A stretch of DNA of 64,000 nt from NCBI GenBank assembly GCA_017504165.1, contig JAFVRR010000011.1:124001-188000 (forward strand), in the 5' to 3' direction. Under the pieces are notes generated by a model. That model did no database searches. It was not told the DNA's origin and worked only from the letters and a program-made list of their open reading frames with translations. Below are positions 37,885 to 47,020 of the stretch, piece after piece; within the stretch, counting starts at the first letter, position 1, and every line of letters begins with the position of its first letter. The translations under genes were made by a program, and so were the position numbers. Source of the DNA: Clostridia bacterium (GTDB taxonomy: Bacteria > Bacillota > Clostridia > Christensenellales > Borkfalkiaceae).

Positions 37885-40317
37885 ATGGAAATAGAAAAGA
37901 AAGAAAATATAATTTCAAATAACATAGAAAGTATTCTTCATAATTCTATGATGCCGTATTCGGAATACATCTTACTTGAAAGGGCTCTTCCTAGGGTAGA
38001 AGACGGATTGAAACCCGTTCAAAGAAGAATACTTTACGCAATGCACGACCTTGGCTTAACTCCCGACAAACCGCATAAAAAGAGCGCGAGGGTTGTCGGT
38101 GAATGCTTAGCAAAATACCATCCGCACGGCGATACTTCCGTTTACGATGCGATGGTAAGGCTTGCTCAACCGTTCAATATGAGAATGCCTTTAGTTGACG
38201 GTCAAGGTAACTTCGGCTCGGTCGATGGCGACGGCGCTGCCGCAATGCGTTATACCGAGGCAAAATTAAAACCACTTGCCCTTGAAATGCTTGCCGACCT
38301 TGAAAAAAATACGGTAGATTGGGATAACAACTTCGACGATTCTTTAGAAGAACCTAAAACCTTACCAAGCCGTTATCCAAACTTACTTGTAAACGGCGCA
38401 ATGGGTATTGCTATAGGTTACGCTACTAATATCCCACCACATAATTTGGTAGAAGTTATTAACGGCGCAATAGCGTATATTGATAATCCGCGCATTAAAC
38501 TTGCCGAAATGATGAAAATCGTGAAAGGTCCAGACTTTCCAACGGGTGGATACTTAATTGCGGGAGATGAACTTGAAAGGGCTTACGAAACGGGTAAAGG
38601 CAAGATATTAATCCGTTCTAAAGTAAACGTAGAAAAAGATAATTCGGGCAAGCAAAATATAGTAGTTACCGAAATTCCTTACCAAGTAAATAAAGCCGAA
38701 TTAATCAAGAAAATCGGCGAACTTATGGATACTAGAAAGGATGAGTTCGGCGGTATTCAAGACGTCGTTGACGAGTCGGATAGACACGGTATGCGCATAG
38801 TTATTAAACTTAGAAAAGACGTTGACGCGTCCGACGTTTTATCTTTACTTTATAAAAAAACTAACCTTCAAGTATCGTACGGTATAAATATGATGATGAT
38901 TGCGGACGGAAAGCCTCAACTTTTAGGCTTGCTTTCCATTTTCAATTATTATACCGAATACCAAAAACAAGTAGTACTTAGAAGAACAAAGTTTGATTTA
39001 GCAAAGGCAAAACTTCGCCACGAAATAGTTTCGGGCTTAATTATTGCCGTAACTAATATTGATAAAGTAATTAAAATTATCAAAAACTCTCCAGACACGC
39101 CTACTGCAAGGCAAAATTTAAGGAAAGAGTTTAATTTGAGTGAAGTTCAAGCGCAAGCGATTTTAGATTTAAAACTCGCTAGACTCACTAAACTTGAAAT
39201 AGAAAATTTAAAAGACGAACTTAAACAACTTGAAGAGCTTATCAAAGAATTAACGCATATTATCGAAAGTAAAAAGCGTTTAGCGGAAGTCGTTAAACAA
39301 GAACTTTCCGACGTTAAAAGAAGGTATAAAGACGATAGAAGAACGGTAATTTTAAAGAGTGAAGAAGAAGTTGCCGTAGAGCGTTTCGATGATGAAAAAC
39401 CTATCGTTAATTACGTTTTAGGTTATAGTGGAAAAGGTTTAGTTAGAAAAGTTAAACTTATGTCTTACTCTAGAAGTAAGGTTGATAAGCCAACTCCAAG
39501 CGAAATCTTCAACTTTGAAGTTAGCGCAACGTCGAACGACGCCGTTTACGCATTTACCGACAAGGGTAATTTATATCGAATTATTATGGACAACGTTCCA
39601 GAGGCTAGGGGCGCAGGTCAAGGTGGTGTTGCTTTCGACACCTTGTTTAAAGAGGCTGTTAAAGGCGAAACTCCGCTTGCTTTCTATAATTTTGGCGACG
39701 TTCAACCTAAAGGTCAAGTTATCGTATTTACTAAATACGGCACTGTTAAAAAACTTGATTGGGAAGATTTACAATTCTCTAGATCTAGTTGTTCTTATAT
39801 CAAACTTAAAGAGGGCGATAGCGTTCTTTCAGTTGAAACTGACGTTGAAGGTAAAGACTTGTTCTACGTAACAAGTAAGGGTATGTGCTTGCGTACCGTT
39901 AAATCAGTTCCCGTTTACGGTAAAACTGCTAGTGGTGTTAGAGCAATTACTCTTAACGATGACGATTTTGTAGTTTTAGCAACTCAGGTAGACGACGATA
40001 CTAAAACGGAAGTTGTAGCGGTATCAAGTTTTGGTACTTTCGTAAGGAAATATACTGGGCTTGTTAAAAAGATTGCTAAAAGTGGCAAGGGTGTAAAACT
40101 CATAGACCTTGGCGATAAAAAATTAAACGAATGCGTAGTGTTTGCAACTTGCGTTAAAGATAGCGATAATGGATTACTTACTATCGTAGATAGAATGGGT
40201 ATGGTGTTACACGCTAACTTGTCAGACGTTAAGCCTAACACGAAGGCGGGTAAAGGTGCAAGCATTGCTAAACTTGGCGTAATGCAACCTCAATCCGTCT
40301 ACTTTGTCAGGCAATAG
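37885..40317 (+). CDS. parC: DNA topoisomerase IV subunit A-like
   Basis: DNA-cleaving subunit, 810 residues. The catalytic Tyr is in AAMRYTEAK (about 122). The quinolone region is [14 protein letters not shown], with Thr at the position of E. coli GyrA Ser83 and Asp at position 87. The C-terminal beta-pinwheel (from ~495) lacks a clear GyrA-box (QRRGGKG-like), which favours ParC. It lies in an operon with parE, and AAGGAT precedes the ATG. Its last 14 bp overlap an acidic ORF in the +1 frame. Confidence 0.87.
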   Translation: MEIEKKENIISNNIESILHNSMMPYSEYILLERALPRVEDGLKPVQRRILYAMHDLGLTPDKPHKKSARVVGECLAKYHPHGDTSVYDAMVRLAQPFNMRMPLVDGQGNFGSVDGDGAAAMRYTEAKLKPLALEMLADLEKNTVDWDNNFDDSLEEPKTLPSRYPNLLVNGAMGIAIGYATNIPPHNLVEVINGAIAYIDNPRIKLAEMMKIVKGPDFPTGGYLIAGDELERAYETGKGKILIRSKVNVEKDNSGKQNIVVTEIPYQVNKAELIKKIGELMDTRKDEFGGIQDVVDESDRHGMRIVIKLRKDVDASDVLSLLYKKTNLQVSYGINMMMIADGKPQLLGLLSIFNYYTEYQKQVVLRRTKFDLAKAKLRHEIVSGLIIAVTNIDKVIKIIKNSPDTPTARQNLRKEFNLSEVQAQAILDLKLARLTKLEIENLKDELKQLEELIKELTHIIESKKRLAEVVKQELSDVKRRYKDDRRTVILKSEEEVAVERFDDEKPIVNYVLGYSGKGLVRKVKLMSYSRSKVDKPTPSEIFNFEVSATSNDAVYAFTDKGNLYRIIMDNVPEARGAGQGGVAFDTLFKEAVKGETPLAFYNFGDVQPKGQVIVFTKYGTVKKLDWEDLQFSRSSCSYIKLKEGDSVLSVETDVEGKDLFYVTSKGMCLRTVKSVPVYGKTASGVRAITLNDDDFVVLATQVDDDTKTEVVAVSSFGTFVRKYTGLVKKIAKSGKGVKLIDLGDKKLNECVVFATCVKDSDNGLLTIVDRMGMVLHANLSDVKPNTKAGKGASIAKLGVMQPQSVYFVRQ

Positions 40318-41143
40318 CGGGGCGGAACAATTAAATATTACAGTTTCCGTACCCGTTAAAGAAACTAAAATCAGCGGGGAGGAAACCCCCGTTGAAACGA
40401 CGCTTGAATTAGATGTTAATCGTGAAGAAACTTCTATAATTGAAAGTGAAGACGCTTTAGGGATTGTTGAAGTAAAACCTAACGAAGTAGAAGTGGAAAC
40501 TTCTTTAGAAAATAAAGAAACTACTATTAGTGAAAGCGAAGAAATTGTAGAAGAAATCGTTGAAGAAGTTGACGAAACTGCCGACGTTATTATCGTAGAT
40601 AATAAAAAAGAGTTTGTAGAGGTGGTATCTGAAGATATTCAAGAAAAGGTTGAAGAAGATACTTTTATACCTAATGAAGAGACCGCTATAATTTCAACTG
40701 AAATAGAAGTTGATATTTCTGAAGTTGTCGACGGCTTTGAAGAGGCTAGAAGTGTTTTAAAAGAGATTTACGTTAAAGCCTTAAATGAAACCTTTAAACC
40801 GTCTTTAAACGATGCTACGGTTGATTTGCTTGCCTACGTCGGCGCTAGAGCGGAAAGTTACGGCAAGAGCGAAGATTTCAAAAAGGCGTTTGGCGTAGAT
40901 ACTTCAAGGTTTTCCGACAGGTATCGTCATAACGATTATTTACCTATTGCGTTTAAAATTTCCGTTTGGGCGGATAAGAATAAAAACCTTGATAAAACGG
41001 TTGAACTTTTAAACGGTATTTTACAAGCGTTATTTGCATTTAATATAGGTAAAAACGAAGTAGAAACGGTAGAAGTTGTTAAAACTTCAATCGCTGGTGT
41101 TATAAAATATTTAGAAAGTGCTGGAATAAATTCAGGATTTTAG
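40304..41143 (+). CDS. Acidic protein of unknown function overlapping parC
   Basis: Not recognised. The 279-residue ORF has a disordered, Glu/Val/Ile-rich N-terminal half (about 1-145, many EE and VEE repeats) and a structured-looking C-terminal half (about 147-279, mostly helical, with the [14 protein letters not shown] and [15 protein letters not shown] segments). The only in-frame start near the front is TTG at 40304, inside parC and with no ribosome site, so translation is probably coupled to parC termination. There is no signal peptide or membrane segment. Codon use is like its neighbours. A topoisomerase-associated role is only guilt by association. Confidence 0.6.
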   Translation: MSGNSGAEQLNITVSVPVKETKISGEETPVETTLELDVNREETSIIESEDALGIVEVKPNEVEVETSLENKETTISESEEIVEEIVEEVDETADVIIVDNKKEFVEVVSEDIQEKVEEDTFIPNEETAIISTEIEVDISEVVDGFEEARSVLKEIYVKALNETFKPSLNDATVDLLAYVGARAESYGKSEDFKKAFGVDTSRFSDRYRHNDYLPIAFKISVWADKNKNLDKTVELLNGILQALFAFNIGKNEVETVEVVKTSIAGVIKYLESAGINSGF

Positions 41144-41153
41144 TCAAAAACGA

Positions 41154-41192
41154 TAGACAATTACGCTACGATGTGTTAATATATTGTAGCGT
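41154..41192 (+). promoter_or_regulatory. Promoter of tRNA-Thr/Pro with overlapping inverted repeat
   Basis: TAGACA (41154-41159), a 17-nt spacer, extended-10 TGT and TAATAT (41177-41182). A 7-bp inverted repeat ACGCTAC / GTAGCGT (41163-41169, 41186-41192) brackets the -10 box. It may be an operator or chance. Confidence 0.55.
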
Positions 41193-41199
41193 AGTTAAT

Positions 41200-41275
41200 G
41201 CTTCTATGGCTCAGTAGGTAGAGCGCATCCATGGTAAGGATGAGGTCGCCGGTCCGATTCCGGCTAGAAGCTCCA
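41200..41275 (+). tRNA. tRNA-Thr (anticodon GGT), C at position 55
   Basis: A 76-nt cloverleaf with encoded CCA. The anticodon loop ATGGTAA gives GGT. The T-loop is TCCGATT, so position 55 (41254) is C instead of the nearly universal U. The acceptor and T stems are fully paired. Confidence 0.94.
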
Positions 41276-41279
41276 TTTG

Positions 41280-41313
41280 TTGCAACCTAACTTGTTAGGT
41301 TGCAATTATTTTT
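41280..41313 (+). terminator. Hairpin between tRNA-Thr and tRNA-Pro
   Basis: TTGCAACCTAA (41280-41290) pairs with TTAGGTTGCAA (41295-41305), followed by TTATTTTT. It looks like a terminator, yet the next tRNA begins at 41314, so it may be partly read through or act as a processing signal. Confidence 0.7.
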
Positions 41314-41390
41314 CTGGGTGTGGCGCAGTTTGGTAGCGCGCTTGAATGGGGTTCAAGAGGCCGGAAGTTCAAATCTTCTCACTCAGACCA
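41314..41390 (+). tRNA. tRNA-Pro (anticodon GGG)
   Basis: A 77-nt cloverleaf with encoded CCA. The anticodon stem CTTGA/TCAAG holds loop ATGGGGT, giving GGG. The T-loop is the normal TTCAAAT. It begins in the T-tail of the preceding hairpin. Confidence 0.94.
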
Positions 41391-41394
41391 CGTC

Positions 41395-41456
41395 AGAACA
41401 AGACTAAATTAGCAAAAGCCACCTAAGCGGTGGCTTTTTGCTTTAAAGTCTGTTCT
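41395..41456 (+). terminator. Long bipartite stem-loop terminator after tRNA-Pro
   Basis: Inner stem 41411-41423 with 41429-41442 (core GCCACC/GGTGGC, T-run TTTTT) and an outer imperfect stem AGAACAAGACT / AGTCTGTTCT. The inner part is a classical terminator; the outer arms make an unusually long 62-nt structure. Confidence 0.75.
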
Positions 41457-41658
41457 TCCTTTTTCGCAAAAATCTTTTACGTGGTAAAATCTTTTCGCGA
41501 AGTGTTTTTAAATTATAATACAAGAAGCTAGCGCTTTGTTTACAAGAAGCGATAACTTCGCCGTATTTCAATCTTGAAGTACGATTGCTTTAGCAAGCGT
41601 AGTAAAACGTTAGTTTTACAAATATTTTGCTTTTGCAAAATATTTAACTGCTTATAGA
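41457..41658. repeat. Intergenic run of short hairpins and small direct repeats
   Basis: No gene seen. Contains a 9-bp direct repeat ACAAGAAGC (41520-41528, 41542-41550), hairpin GTAAAAC/GTTTTAC (41602-41619) and a perfect 11-bp-stem palindrome 41620-41645 around TTTT. The last may end hpt transcription from the other strand, though it has no following T-run on that strand. Confidence 0.5.
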
Positions 41659-42198
41659 TTACTTTTCGTAAACTTCGCGTTTTAAAATGCAAATTTCAGG
41701 AATTTGTCTATAATCTTCATTGTAATCTAAACCGTAGCCTACAACGAATTCGTCAGGAATAACAAAGCCTACGTAATCGGCAGATAAGTCAACCTTTCTT
41801 CTTTCAGGTTTGTCAAGAAGGGTACAAATTTTAACAGAAGTTGGATTTCTTTGTTCAAGTAAGCGCTTAAGGTATGAAAGGGTGTTACCACTGTCAATAA
41901 TATCTTCAACGATAATAACGTCTTTCCCTTCGATTGGTACGTTAAGGTCTTTAATAAGTTTAACTTCGCCTGAAGATTTAGTGCCCGCGCCGTAACTAGA
42001 TACCGCCATAAATTCCATTTGGCAAGGAATAGATAAATATCTAAGTAGGTCGGTAGTGAAGAAGACGCTACCTTTTAAAATACATACGAAAAAAGGGTTT
42101 TTGCCAGCGTAATCATCGCTAATTTGCTTTGCAAGTTCTTTAACCCTTGATTGTAATTTTTCTTCGCTTATAAGTACCTTTTCAAAGTTATTATACAT
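41659..42198 (-). CDS. hpt: Hypoxanthine phosphoribosyltransferase
   Basis: Purine salvage enzyme that joins hypoxanthine or guanine to PRPP. The 179-residue length is typical. The PRPP loop is VIIVEDIIDSGNTL (about 93-106), preceded by the FVCILKGSVFF and MAVSSYG segments; the C-terminal PDEFVVGYGLDYNEDYR contacts the base. GGAGAAAT precedes the ATG. It lies downstream of rpmB on the same strand, separated by a terminator. Confidence 0.96.
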   Translation of the reverse strand: MYNNFEKVLISEEKLQSRVKELAKQISDDYAGKNPFFVCILKGSVFFTTDLLRYLSIPCQMEFMAVSSYGAGTKSSGEVKLIKDLNVPIEGKDVIIVEDIIDSGNTLSYLKRLLEQRNPTSVKICTLLDKPERRKVDLSADYVGFVIPDEFVVGYGLDYNEDYRQIPEICILKREVYEK

Positions 42199-42224
42199 TT
42201 GATTTCTCCAAAAATTTTATAAAA

Positions 42225-42253
42225 CAAAAAGACCGCTTATTTCTAAACGGCCT
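42225..42253 (-). terminator. Terminator of rpmB
   Basis: On the minus strand, GGCCGTTT pairs (with G-U pairs) to AAGCGGTC (42231-42253), followed by TTTTTG. It lies between rpmB and hpt. Confidence 0.7.
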
Positions 42254-42261
42254 AGTGTTTT

Positions 42262-42450
42262 TTAAACTCTTTCTACTTTATTGCTTTTAAGGCAACGAGC
42301 GCATACATATTCAGAACTAATTACACCGTCGCTAATAACTCTTACCTTTTGAACGTTAGCGTTATATAAGCGAGGAGTTTTACGGTTACTGTGGCTTACT
42401 AAATTGCCTGATAATTTACCTTTACCGCAAACACTGCAAACTTTTGACAT
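42262..42450 (-). CDS. rpmB: 50S ribosomal protein L28
   Basis: Ribosomal protein of 62 residues, the normal size. It is the zinc-binding (C+) form with two C-x-x-C pairs (C5/C8 and C52/C55 region, CSVC and CARC). The core SHSNRKTPRLYNANVQKVRV is diagnostic. GGAGG precedes the ATG. It is divergent from the Gls24-fakA-recG genes, a conserved Firmicutes arrangement. Confidence 0.96.
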   Translation of the reverse strand: MSKVCSVCGKGKLSGNLVSHSNRKTPRLYNANVQKVRVISDGVISSEYVCARCLKSNKVERV

Positions 42451-42492
42451 AATTGCACCTCCGATTTCTATGTTAACTAAAATAGCATAGAT

Positions 42493-42521
42493 ACTATAAC
42501 AAAATTTTTAAAAAAAAGCAA
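42493..42521 (-). promoter_or_regulatory. rpmB promoter
   Basis: On the minus strand, TTGCTT (42516-42521), a 17-nt T-rich spacer, extended-10 TGT and TATAGT (42493-42498). Confidence 0.65.
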
Positions 42522-42590
42522 CAATTTTAACGCAATTTAGCAAATTTATTTGTAAAAGTTTAAAAAAATATTTAAATTATCAAAATAAAC

Positions 42591-42619
42591 TTGATTTATT
42601 TGTAAAATTATAGTAGAAT
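42591..42619 (+). promoter_or_regulatory. Promoter of the Gls24-fakA genes
   Basis: TTGATT (42591-42596), a 17-nt spacer and TAGAAT (42614-42619). AAAGGAGAGG then precedes the first gene. Confidence 0.6.
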
Positions 42620-42642
42620 AACATTATTAAAAGGAGAGGTTT

Positions 42643-42993
42643 ATGGCAGTAAAGACTAGCAATGCATGTGGAAAAATATCTATATCTGATGAAGCAATCG
42701 CAAAAGTTACTTCATTCGCTTCGCTTGAGTGTTACGGTATTGTAGAAATGGTTTCACGTAAATTTTCCGAAAGTCTCTCTCAATTTTTCGGTGTGGATAA
42801 AGGCGCAAAGGGCGTTAAAGTCACAACAAGTGGCGACCGCATCTTTATTGACGTTTATGTGGTAATTAAATTCGGCGTATCAATATCGGCAGTTGCTGAT
42901 TCGCTTAAAGACGCAATTAAATATAAAGTAGAAAAGTTTACCGGCATGGTAGTAGATACGGTTAACGTTAATATCACAGGTGTCAAACTTTAA
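42643..42993 (+). CDS. Asp23/Gls24-family envelope stress protein (YloU-like)
   Basis: Small cytoplasmic protein (116 residues) of the Asp23/Gls24 family, which gathers at the membrane in Gram-positive bacteria. The conserved GKISISDEAIAKV start, the central IDVYVVIKFG strand and the VDTVNVNITGVK end are family features. It has no membrane segment. It lies just before fakA as yloU does in Bacillus, and a strong AAGGAGAGG drives translation. The exact job of YloU-type members is not known. Confidence 0.9.
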   Translation: MAVKTSNACGKISISDEAIAKVTSFASLECYGIVEMVSRKFSESLSQFFGVDKGAKGVKVTTSGDRIFIDVYVVIKFGVSISAVADSLKDAIKYKVEKFTGMVVDTVNVNITGVKL

Positions 42994-43011
42994 TTATTTG
43001 GAGTTTATTGA

Positions 43012-44634
43012 ATGAAAACGATTAATGGTGCTATGTTTGCCAAAATGGTAAGCAACGCTTCTAGATTATTAGATATTAATAGAGATAAAATTGACTCGCT
43101 TAACGTATTCCCAGTACCTGATGGAGACACAGGTACGAATATGTCGCTTACAATGAAGTCGGCAATAAGGGAAATTAAGCAATGCAAAACCAACAAACTT
43201 AGTGACGTTGCGGAAAACGTAATGCGTGGCGCTTTAAAAGGCGCTAGGGGTAACAGTGGTGTTATCACTTCACAAGTACTTCGCGGTATGTGTACTATTT
43301 TTAAAGAAGTACAAGAGGCTGATGCAAAGATTTTTGCAAAAGCATTAAAAAATGCAACGGACGTTGCTTATAGCGCGGTAACAAACCCTAAAGAAGGTAC
43401 GATGCTTACCGTTTCGCGTATGATTTCTGAATGCGCGGTTGCTTCTAAATCTAAAACTATTGAAGAATTATTTGATGAAATTTTAGTTCGTGGTGAAGAA
43501 GCGTTAAACTTAACCCCAGAACTTCTTCCCGTACTTAAAAAAGCGGGCGTAGTTGACTCTGGTGGTATGGGTCTTCTTACTATATATAAAGGTATGTATA
43601 AAGCCATCATTGGCGAAGAAATTGAAGAAGGCGAGCCTGAAGTAGAAGTTAAAGGAGACGAAGTAACCCTTGAACATGCTGACGTTTTAAACTTAGGCAC
43701 TATTGAATTTGGTTACTGTACTGAATTTTTCATTACTAATTTAAAAAGAAAGACTACGCTTGCCGATATCGATAGATTTAGAGAATATCTTATGACTATC
43801 GGTGACTGTGTTATAGTTATTGGCGACCTTGAATTTGTTAAGGTACACGTTCACACCAATAACCCTGGCCGTGCATTATCTCACGCGTTAGAACTTGGTG
43901 AAATCGATAAAGTAAAAATCGAAAACATGCTTGAACAAAACCGTGAACTTATTAAAAAGTACAATGCCGAAAAGAAGAAACTTGGCATGCTTTCAATTTG
44001 TTCTGGTGAAGGTTTTGAAGCAATATTTAAAGATATTAATGTTGACCAAGTTATTGAAGGCGGTCAAACGATGAACCCAAGCGCTTCAGATATTGCCGAT
44101 GCCGCTTGTAAGATTAATGCGGAAAATATCTTTATTTTCCCTAACAATAAAAATATTATTCTTGCCGCTGAACAATCTAAGCAATTAATTGAAGGCAAAA
44201 AGATTCACGTTATACCTACAAGAACTATTCCTGAAGGTATTGCCGCAGCGCTTGCGTTTAACCCTGAAGAAGATGCAGACGTTAATAAGATTAATATGCT
44301 CCACGCTATTGATAACGTTGTTTCTGGTCAAGTTACTTACGCGGTTAGAACAACCAAAATTAACGATTTTAACTTGAAAAAAGGCGATATTATTGGTCTT
44401 GATGATAAACGTATTTTGGCTAAAGGCGAAAACATTTTAGAATGTACCGTTTCTCTTATTGACGTGCTTAAAGAAAGTATGCATTCATCAATTAACCTTT
44501 ATTACGGTTATGATATGGGCGAAGATGAAGCGGAAGTTGTTCGTCAAGCAGTTCAAGATAAGTATCCTGAATGTGACGTTGAGCTTTTCAACGGCGGTCA
44601 AGCGGTTTACTATTTCGTAATATCGTTAGAATAA
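43012..44634 (+). CDS. fakA: Fatty acid kinase catalytic subunit (DAK2 domain, FakA/YloV-like)
   Basis: Phosphorylates fatty acids held by a FakB (DegV) partner, allowing exogenous fatty acids to enter phospholipid. The 540-residue protein has the N-terminal DhaL/DAK2 domain with the nucleotide/Mg site NVFPVPDGDTGTNM (about 30-43) and GARGNSGVI, a middle domain, and the C-terminal FakA-like domain with MHSSINLYYG. TTGGAG precedes the ATG. No fakB is in the window. The order Gls24-fakA-recG matches Bacillus yloU-yloV-...-recG. Confidence 0.92.
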   Translation: MKTINGAMFAKMVSNASRLLDINRDKIDSLNVFPVPDGDTGTNMSLTMKSAIREIKQCKTNKLSDVAENVMRGALKGARGNSGVITSQVLRGMCTIFKEVQEADAKIFAKALKNATDVAYSAVTNPKEGTMLTVSRMISECAVASKSKTIEELFDEILVRGEEALNLTPELLPVLKKAGVVDSGGMGLLTIYKGMYKAIIGEEIEEGEPEVEVKGDEVTLEHADVLNLGTIEFGYCTEFFITNLKRKTTLADIDRFREYLMTIGDCVIVIGDLEFVKVHVHTNNPGRALSHALELGEIDKVKIENMLEQNRELIKKYNAEKKKLGMLSICSGEGFEAIFKDINVDQVIEGGQTMNPSASDIADAACKINAENIFIFPNNKNIILAAEQSKQLIEGKKIHVIPTRTIPEGIAAALAFNPEEDADVNKINMLHAIDNVVSGQVTYAVRTTKINDFNLKKGDIIGLDDKRILAKGENILECTVSLIDVLKESMHSSINLYYGYDMGEDEAEVVRQAVQDKYPECDVELFNGGQAVYYFVISLE

Positions 44635-44640
44635 ATTTAT

Positions 44641-44670
44641 TAAAGAGAAGCCTTTCGGTTTCTCTTTTCA
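44641..44670 (+). other. Hairpin between fakA and recG
   Basis: AAAGAGAA pairs with TTCTCTTT, extended by GCC/GGT, around a TTTC loop, then TTCATTT. It resembles a weak terminator or attenuator placed directly before recG. Confidence 0.5.
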
Positions 44671-44676
44671 TTTATT

Positions 44677-46686
44677 ATGGAACTAAACAATATAAAGTAT
44701 TTAAGCACTAAAAGAGTTGCTGAACTTAATAAAATGGGAATAAAGGACTGTGAAGGGTTAATTAAAAACTTTCCACGGTCTTATCTTGATTTGAGAAAAA
44801 CTACCGACCTTATATCCTGTTATCATAACGACGTTGTTTTAACTCTTGCTAAAGTTGAAACTGCGCCACAAGTATTTAATAGCGGTAGGCTTAAATACGT
44901 TAAGGTGTACTGTTCGCAATCCACGAACACTTTTTCTATCGTTTGGTTTAATCAACCTTACGTAGCAAATAAAATCGTTGCAGGTAAAGAGTATTATTTT
45001 TATGGAAGAATTTCTAATAAGATGGGGCTTGTTTCTATGACCAACCCCGTCTTTGAAGAAGTTGAAAACAATTCTAAACTAAAAGGAATAGTTCCAGTTT
45101 ATTCTATTAAAGGCAGTTTGACGCAAAGTCTAATTAGGTATTCTGCAACTTCAGCGGTTAAATTATTGGACGTTGAAAGTTCAATACCATTTAATCTTCA
45201 AAACAAGTACTCTTTAATGCCACTTAAAAAGGCATATTATGAAGTTCATAATCCAACTAGTGAATTAAATTTGAAAAATGCTTCAGAGAGAATTGCTCTT
45301 GAAGAATATTTTAAATTAATAACGGCGTTTAAAGTAATAAAAGGCGATAAAAAGACTGCTAGACACTCAAAATATTCGATAACGTCGAAAGAAATTGTTG
45401 AGTTTTCTACAAGGTTTGGGTTTGAGTTTACGTCTGGTCAAAAGCAAGCGGTAAACGATTTATATACCGATTTAACTTCGCCACACCTTATGAATAGGCT
45501 TATTCAAGGCGACGTTGGTAGTGGTAAAACCGCCGTGGCGCTTTGCGCTATATTTATGGCGGTAAAATCAGGTAATCAGGTTGCATTTTTAGCGCCAACT
45601 GAAGTATTAGCAAAGCAAAACTATAACTTGGTTAAAAAATATTTAAAAGAGTTTAACTCTAAATTTTTATCCGGTAGTTTAACAGCAAAAGAGAAAAAAC
45701 TAATAAAAGAAGAAATAAAGTCGGGCGAAGTAAAAATCGTTGTTGGTACTCACGCTATAATTCAAGACGACGTTGAATTTAAAAACTTATCATTGTGCGT
45801 GTGTGATGAACAACAACGCTTTGGCGTTGCCCAAAGAAGCGCGCTTTCGGATAAGGGAGCGTCTGTCGATATGCTCGTTATGAGTGCTACACCTATACCT
45901 AGAACTCTATCTTTAATTTTTTATGGAGACCTTGACATTTCAACAATTTTAGATAAGCCTATAAATCGTGCGGAAATTACCACGGGCATCGTTCCTGAAA
46001 GAAAGTACCACGATATGCTAGAGTTTGTCGATAAAGAAGTTCAAAAGGGTAATCAAGCGTATTTTATTTGTCCTAAAATTGATGGGGACGATGAAGGCGC
46101 TTTAATTAGTGTTAAGGAATTATATGAGGAACTTTCTACTATTTATCCGCATTTGTCAATCGGTTTACTTCACGGCAAACTTAAAGACAGCGAAAAAGAA
46201 AGAGTAATGACTGATTTTAAAGATAAAAAATATGATATTTTAGTTTCCACAACGGTAATTGAAGTTGGTGTAGACGTTCCTAATGCAACCGTAATGGTTA
46301 TTTATAATGCGGAAAGATTTGGGCTTTCACAACTTCATCAGTTGCGTGGTCGTGTTGGTAGGTCTGATAAAAAGAGTTATTGTTTTTTACTTAGTGGCAA
46401 AGAAACCGATACTTCTAAAGAAAGATTAAACGCCGTTAAAAATTGTTCAGACGGTTTTAAAATTAGCGAAATTGACTACGATATTAGGGGTGGTGGCGAT
46501 TTTATCGGCGAAAGACAATCGGGTAGATTTTTAACTGAACTCGGCGCGTTAAAATATCCGTCATCCGTCATCTTTTTTGCTAAAACTCTTAGTGAAGAGG
46601 CGTTTAATGATGAAAACAACGTTAAATCTTTAAAGAATTGCGCGATAAGTATGTATGAAAAACTTAAAAACGTAACTTTAAATTAA
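44677..46686 (+). CDS. recG: ATP-dependent DNA helicase RecG
   Basis: Branched-DNA translocase that regresses stalled forks and processes Holliday junctions. The 669-residue protein has the N-terminal wedge/OB domain, Walker A QGDVGSGKTAVAL (about 281-293), a DEQQ box in CVCDEQQRFGV, the MSATPIPRTL motif III, VIEVGVDVPNATVM and QLRGRVGRS (VI), and the C-terminal TRG region. The ATG has no ribosome site and follows a hairpin by six bases, so expression may be low or coupled in an unclear way. The stop is followed by the tRNA promoter. Confidence 0.96.
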   Translation: MELNNIKYLSTKRVAELNKMGIKDCEGLIKNFPRSYLDLRKTTDLISCYHNDVVLTLAKVETAPQVFNSGRLKYVKVYCSQSTNTFSIVWFNQPYVANKIVAGKEYYFYGRISNKMGLVSMTNPVFEEVENNSKLKGIVPVYSIKGSLTQSLIRYSATSAVKLLDVESSIPFNLQNKYSLMPLKKAYYEVHNPTSELNLKNASERIALEEYFKLITAFKVIKGDKKTARHSKYSITSKEIVEFSTRFGFEFTSGQKQAVNDLYTDLTSPHLMNRLIQGDVGSGKTAVALCAIFMAVKSGNQVAFLAPTEVLAKQNYNLVKKYLKEFNSKFLSGSLTAKEKKLIKEEIKSGEVKIVVGTHAIIQDDVEFKNLSLCVCDEQQRFGVAQRSALSDKGASVDMLVMSATPIPRTLSLIFYGDLDISTILDKPINRAEITTGIVPERKYHDMLEFVDKEVQKGNQAYFICPKIDGDDEGALISVKELYEELSTIYPHLSIGLLHGKLKDSEKERVMTDFKDKKYDILVSTTVIEVGVDVPNATVMVIYNAERFGLSQLHQLRGRVGRSDKKSYCFLLSGKETDTSKERLNAVKNCSDGFKISEIDYDIRGGGDFIGERQSGRFLTELGALKYPSSVIFFAKTLSEEAFNDENNVKSLKNCAISMYEKLKNVTLN

Positions 46687-46714
46687 ATTTTTTTTAAAAT
46701 GTGCGTTAAAATGC

Positions 46715-46743
46715 TTGCATTTAGCAAAAATATTTGTTATATT
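46715..46743 (+). promoter_or_regulatory. Promoter of the tRNA-Val/Gly cluster
   Basis: TTGCAT (46715-46720), a 17-nt spacer, extended-10 TGT and TATATT (46738-46743), about 24 nt before the first tRNA. Confidence 0.7.
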
Positions 46744-46766
46744 ATATAGGCACTTAGCGTGCTGAT

Positions 46767-46842
46767 GGGAGTTTAGCTCAGTTGGGAGAGCATCTGCCTT
46801 ACAAGCAGAGGGTCACAGGTTCGAGCCCTGTAACTCCCACCA
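46767..46842 (+). tRNA. tRNA-Val (anticodon TAC)
   Basis: A 76-nt cloverleaf with encoded CCA. The anticodon stem TCTGC/GCAGA holds CTTACAA, giving TAC. The T-loop is normal (TTCGAGC). Confidence 0.95.
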
Positions 46843-46906
46843 AACGGTTGGCAATCGTTAGGGCTTTTCTGAAGAAATAGTAAGGGGAGTTTTAAGTGCC
46901 ATCTAT

Positions 46907-46981
46907 GCGGGAGTAGCTCAGTGGTAGAGCACTGCCTTGCCAAGGCAGGTGTCGCGAGTCCGAGTCTCGTTTCCCGCTCCA
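46907..46981 (+). tRNA. tRNA-Gly (anticodon GCC), C at position 55
   Basis: A 75-nt cloverleaf with encoded CCA. The anticodon stem CTGCC/GGCAG holds TTGCCAA, giving GCC. The T-loop is TCCGAGT, with C at position 55 (46960). D-loop GG is present. Confidence 0.94.
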
Positions 46982-46985
46982 CTAC

Positions 46986-47013
46986 AAAAGGTTTACTTCG
47001 GTAAACCTTTTTT
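46986..47013 (+). terminator. Terminator between the two tRNA-Gly genes
   Basis: GGTTTAC/GTAAACC stem with TTCG tetraloop, A-run before and T-run after. It lies only 8 nt before the next tRNA. Confidence 0.85.
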
Positions 47014-47020
47014 GATTATT

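Noticed and set aside
40290..40320. Programmed frameshift joining parC to the acidic ORF
   Set aside because: The ORF is in the +1 frame and no slippery run is present at the parC stop; coupled re-initiation at TTG is simpler.
46773..46982. Minus-strand ORF across tRNA-Val and tRNA-Gly
   Set aside because: Classic spurious ORF antisense to tRNAs.
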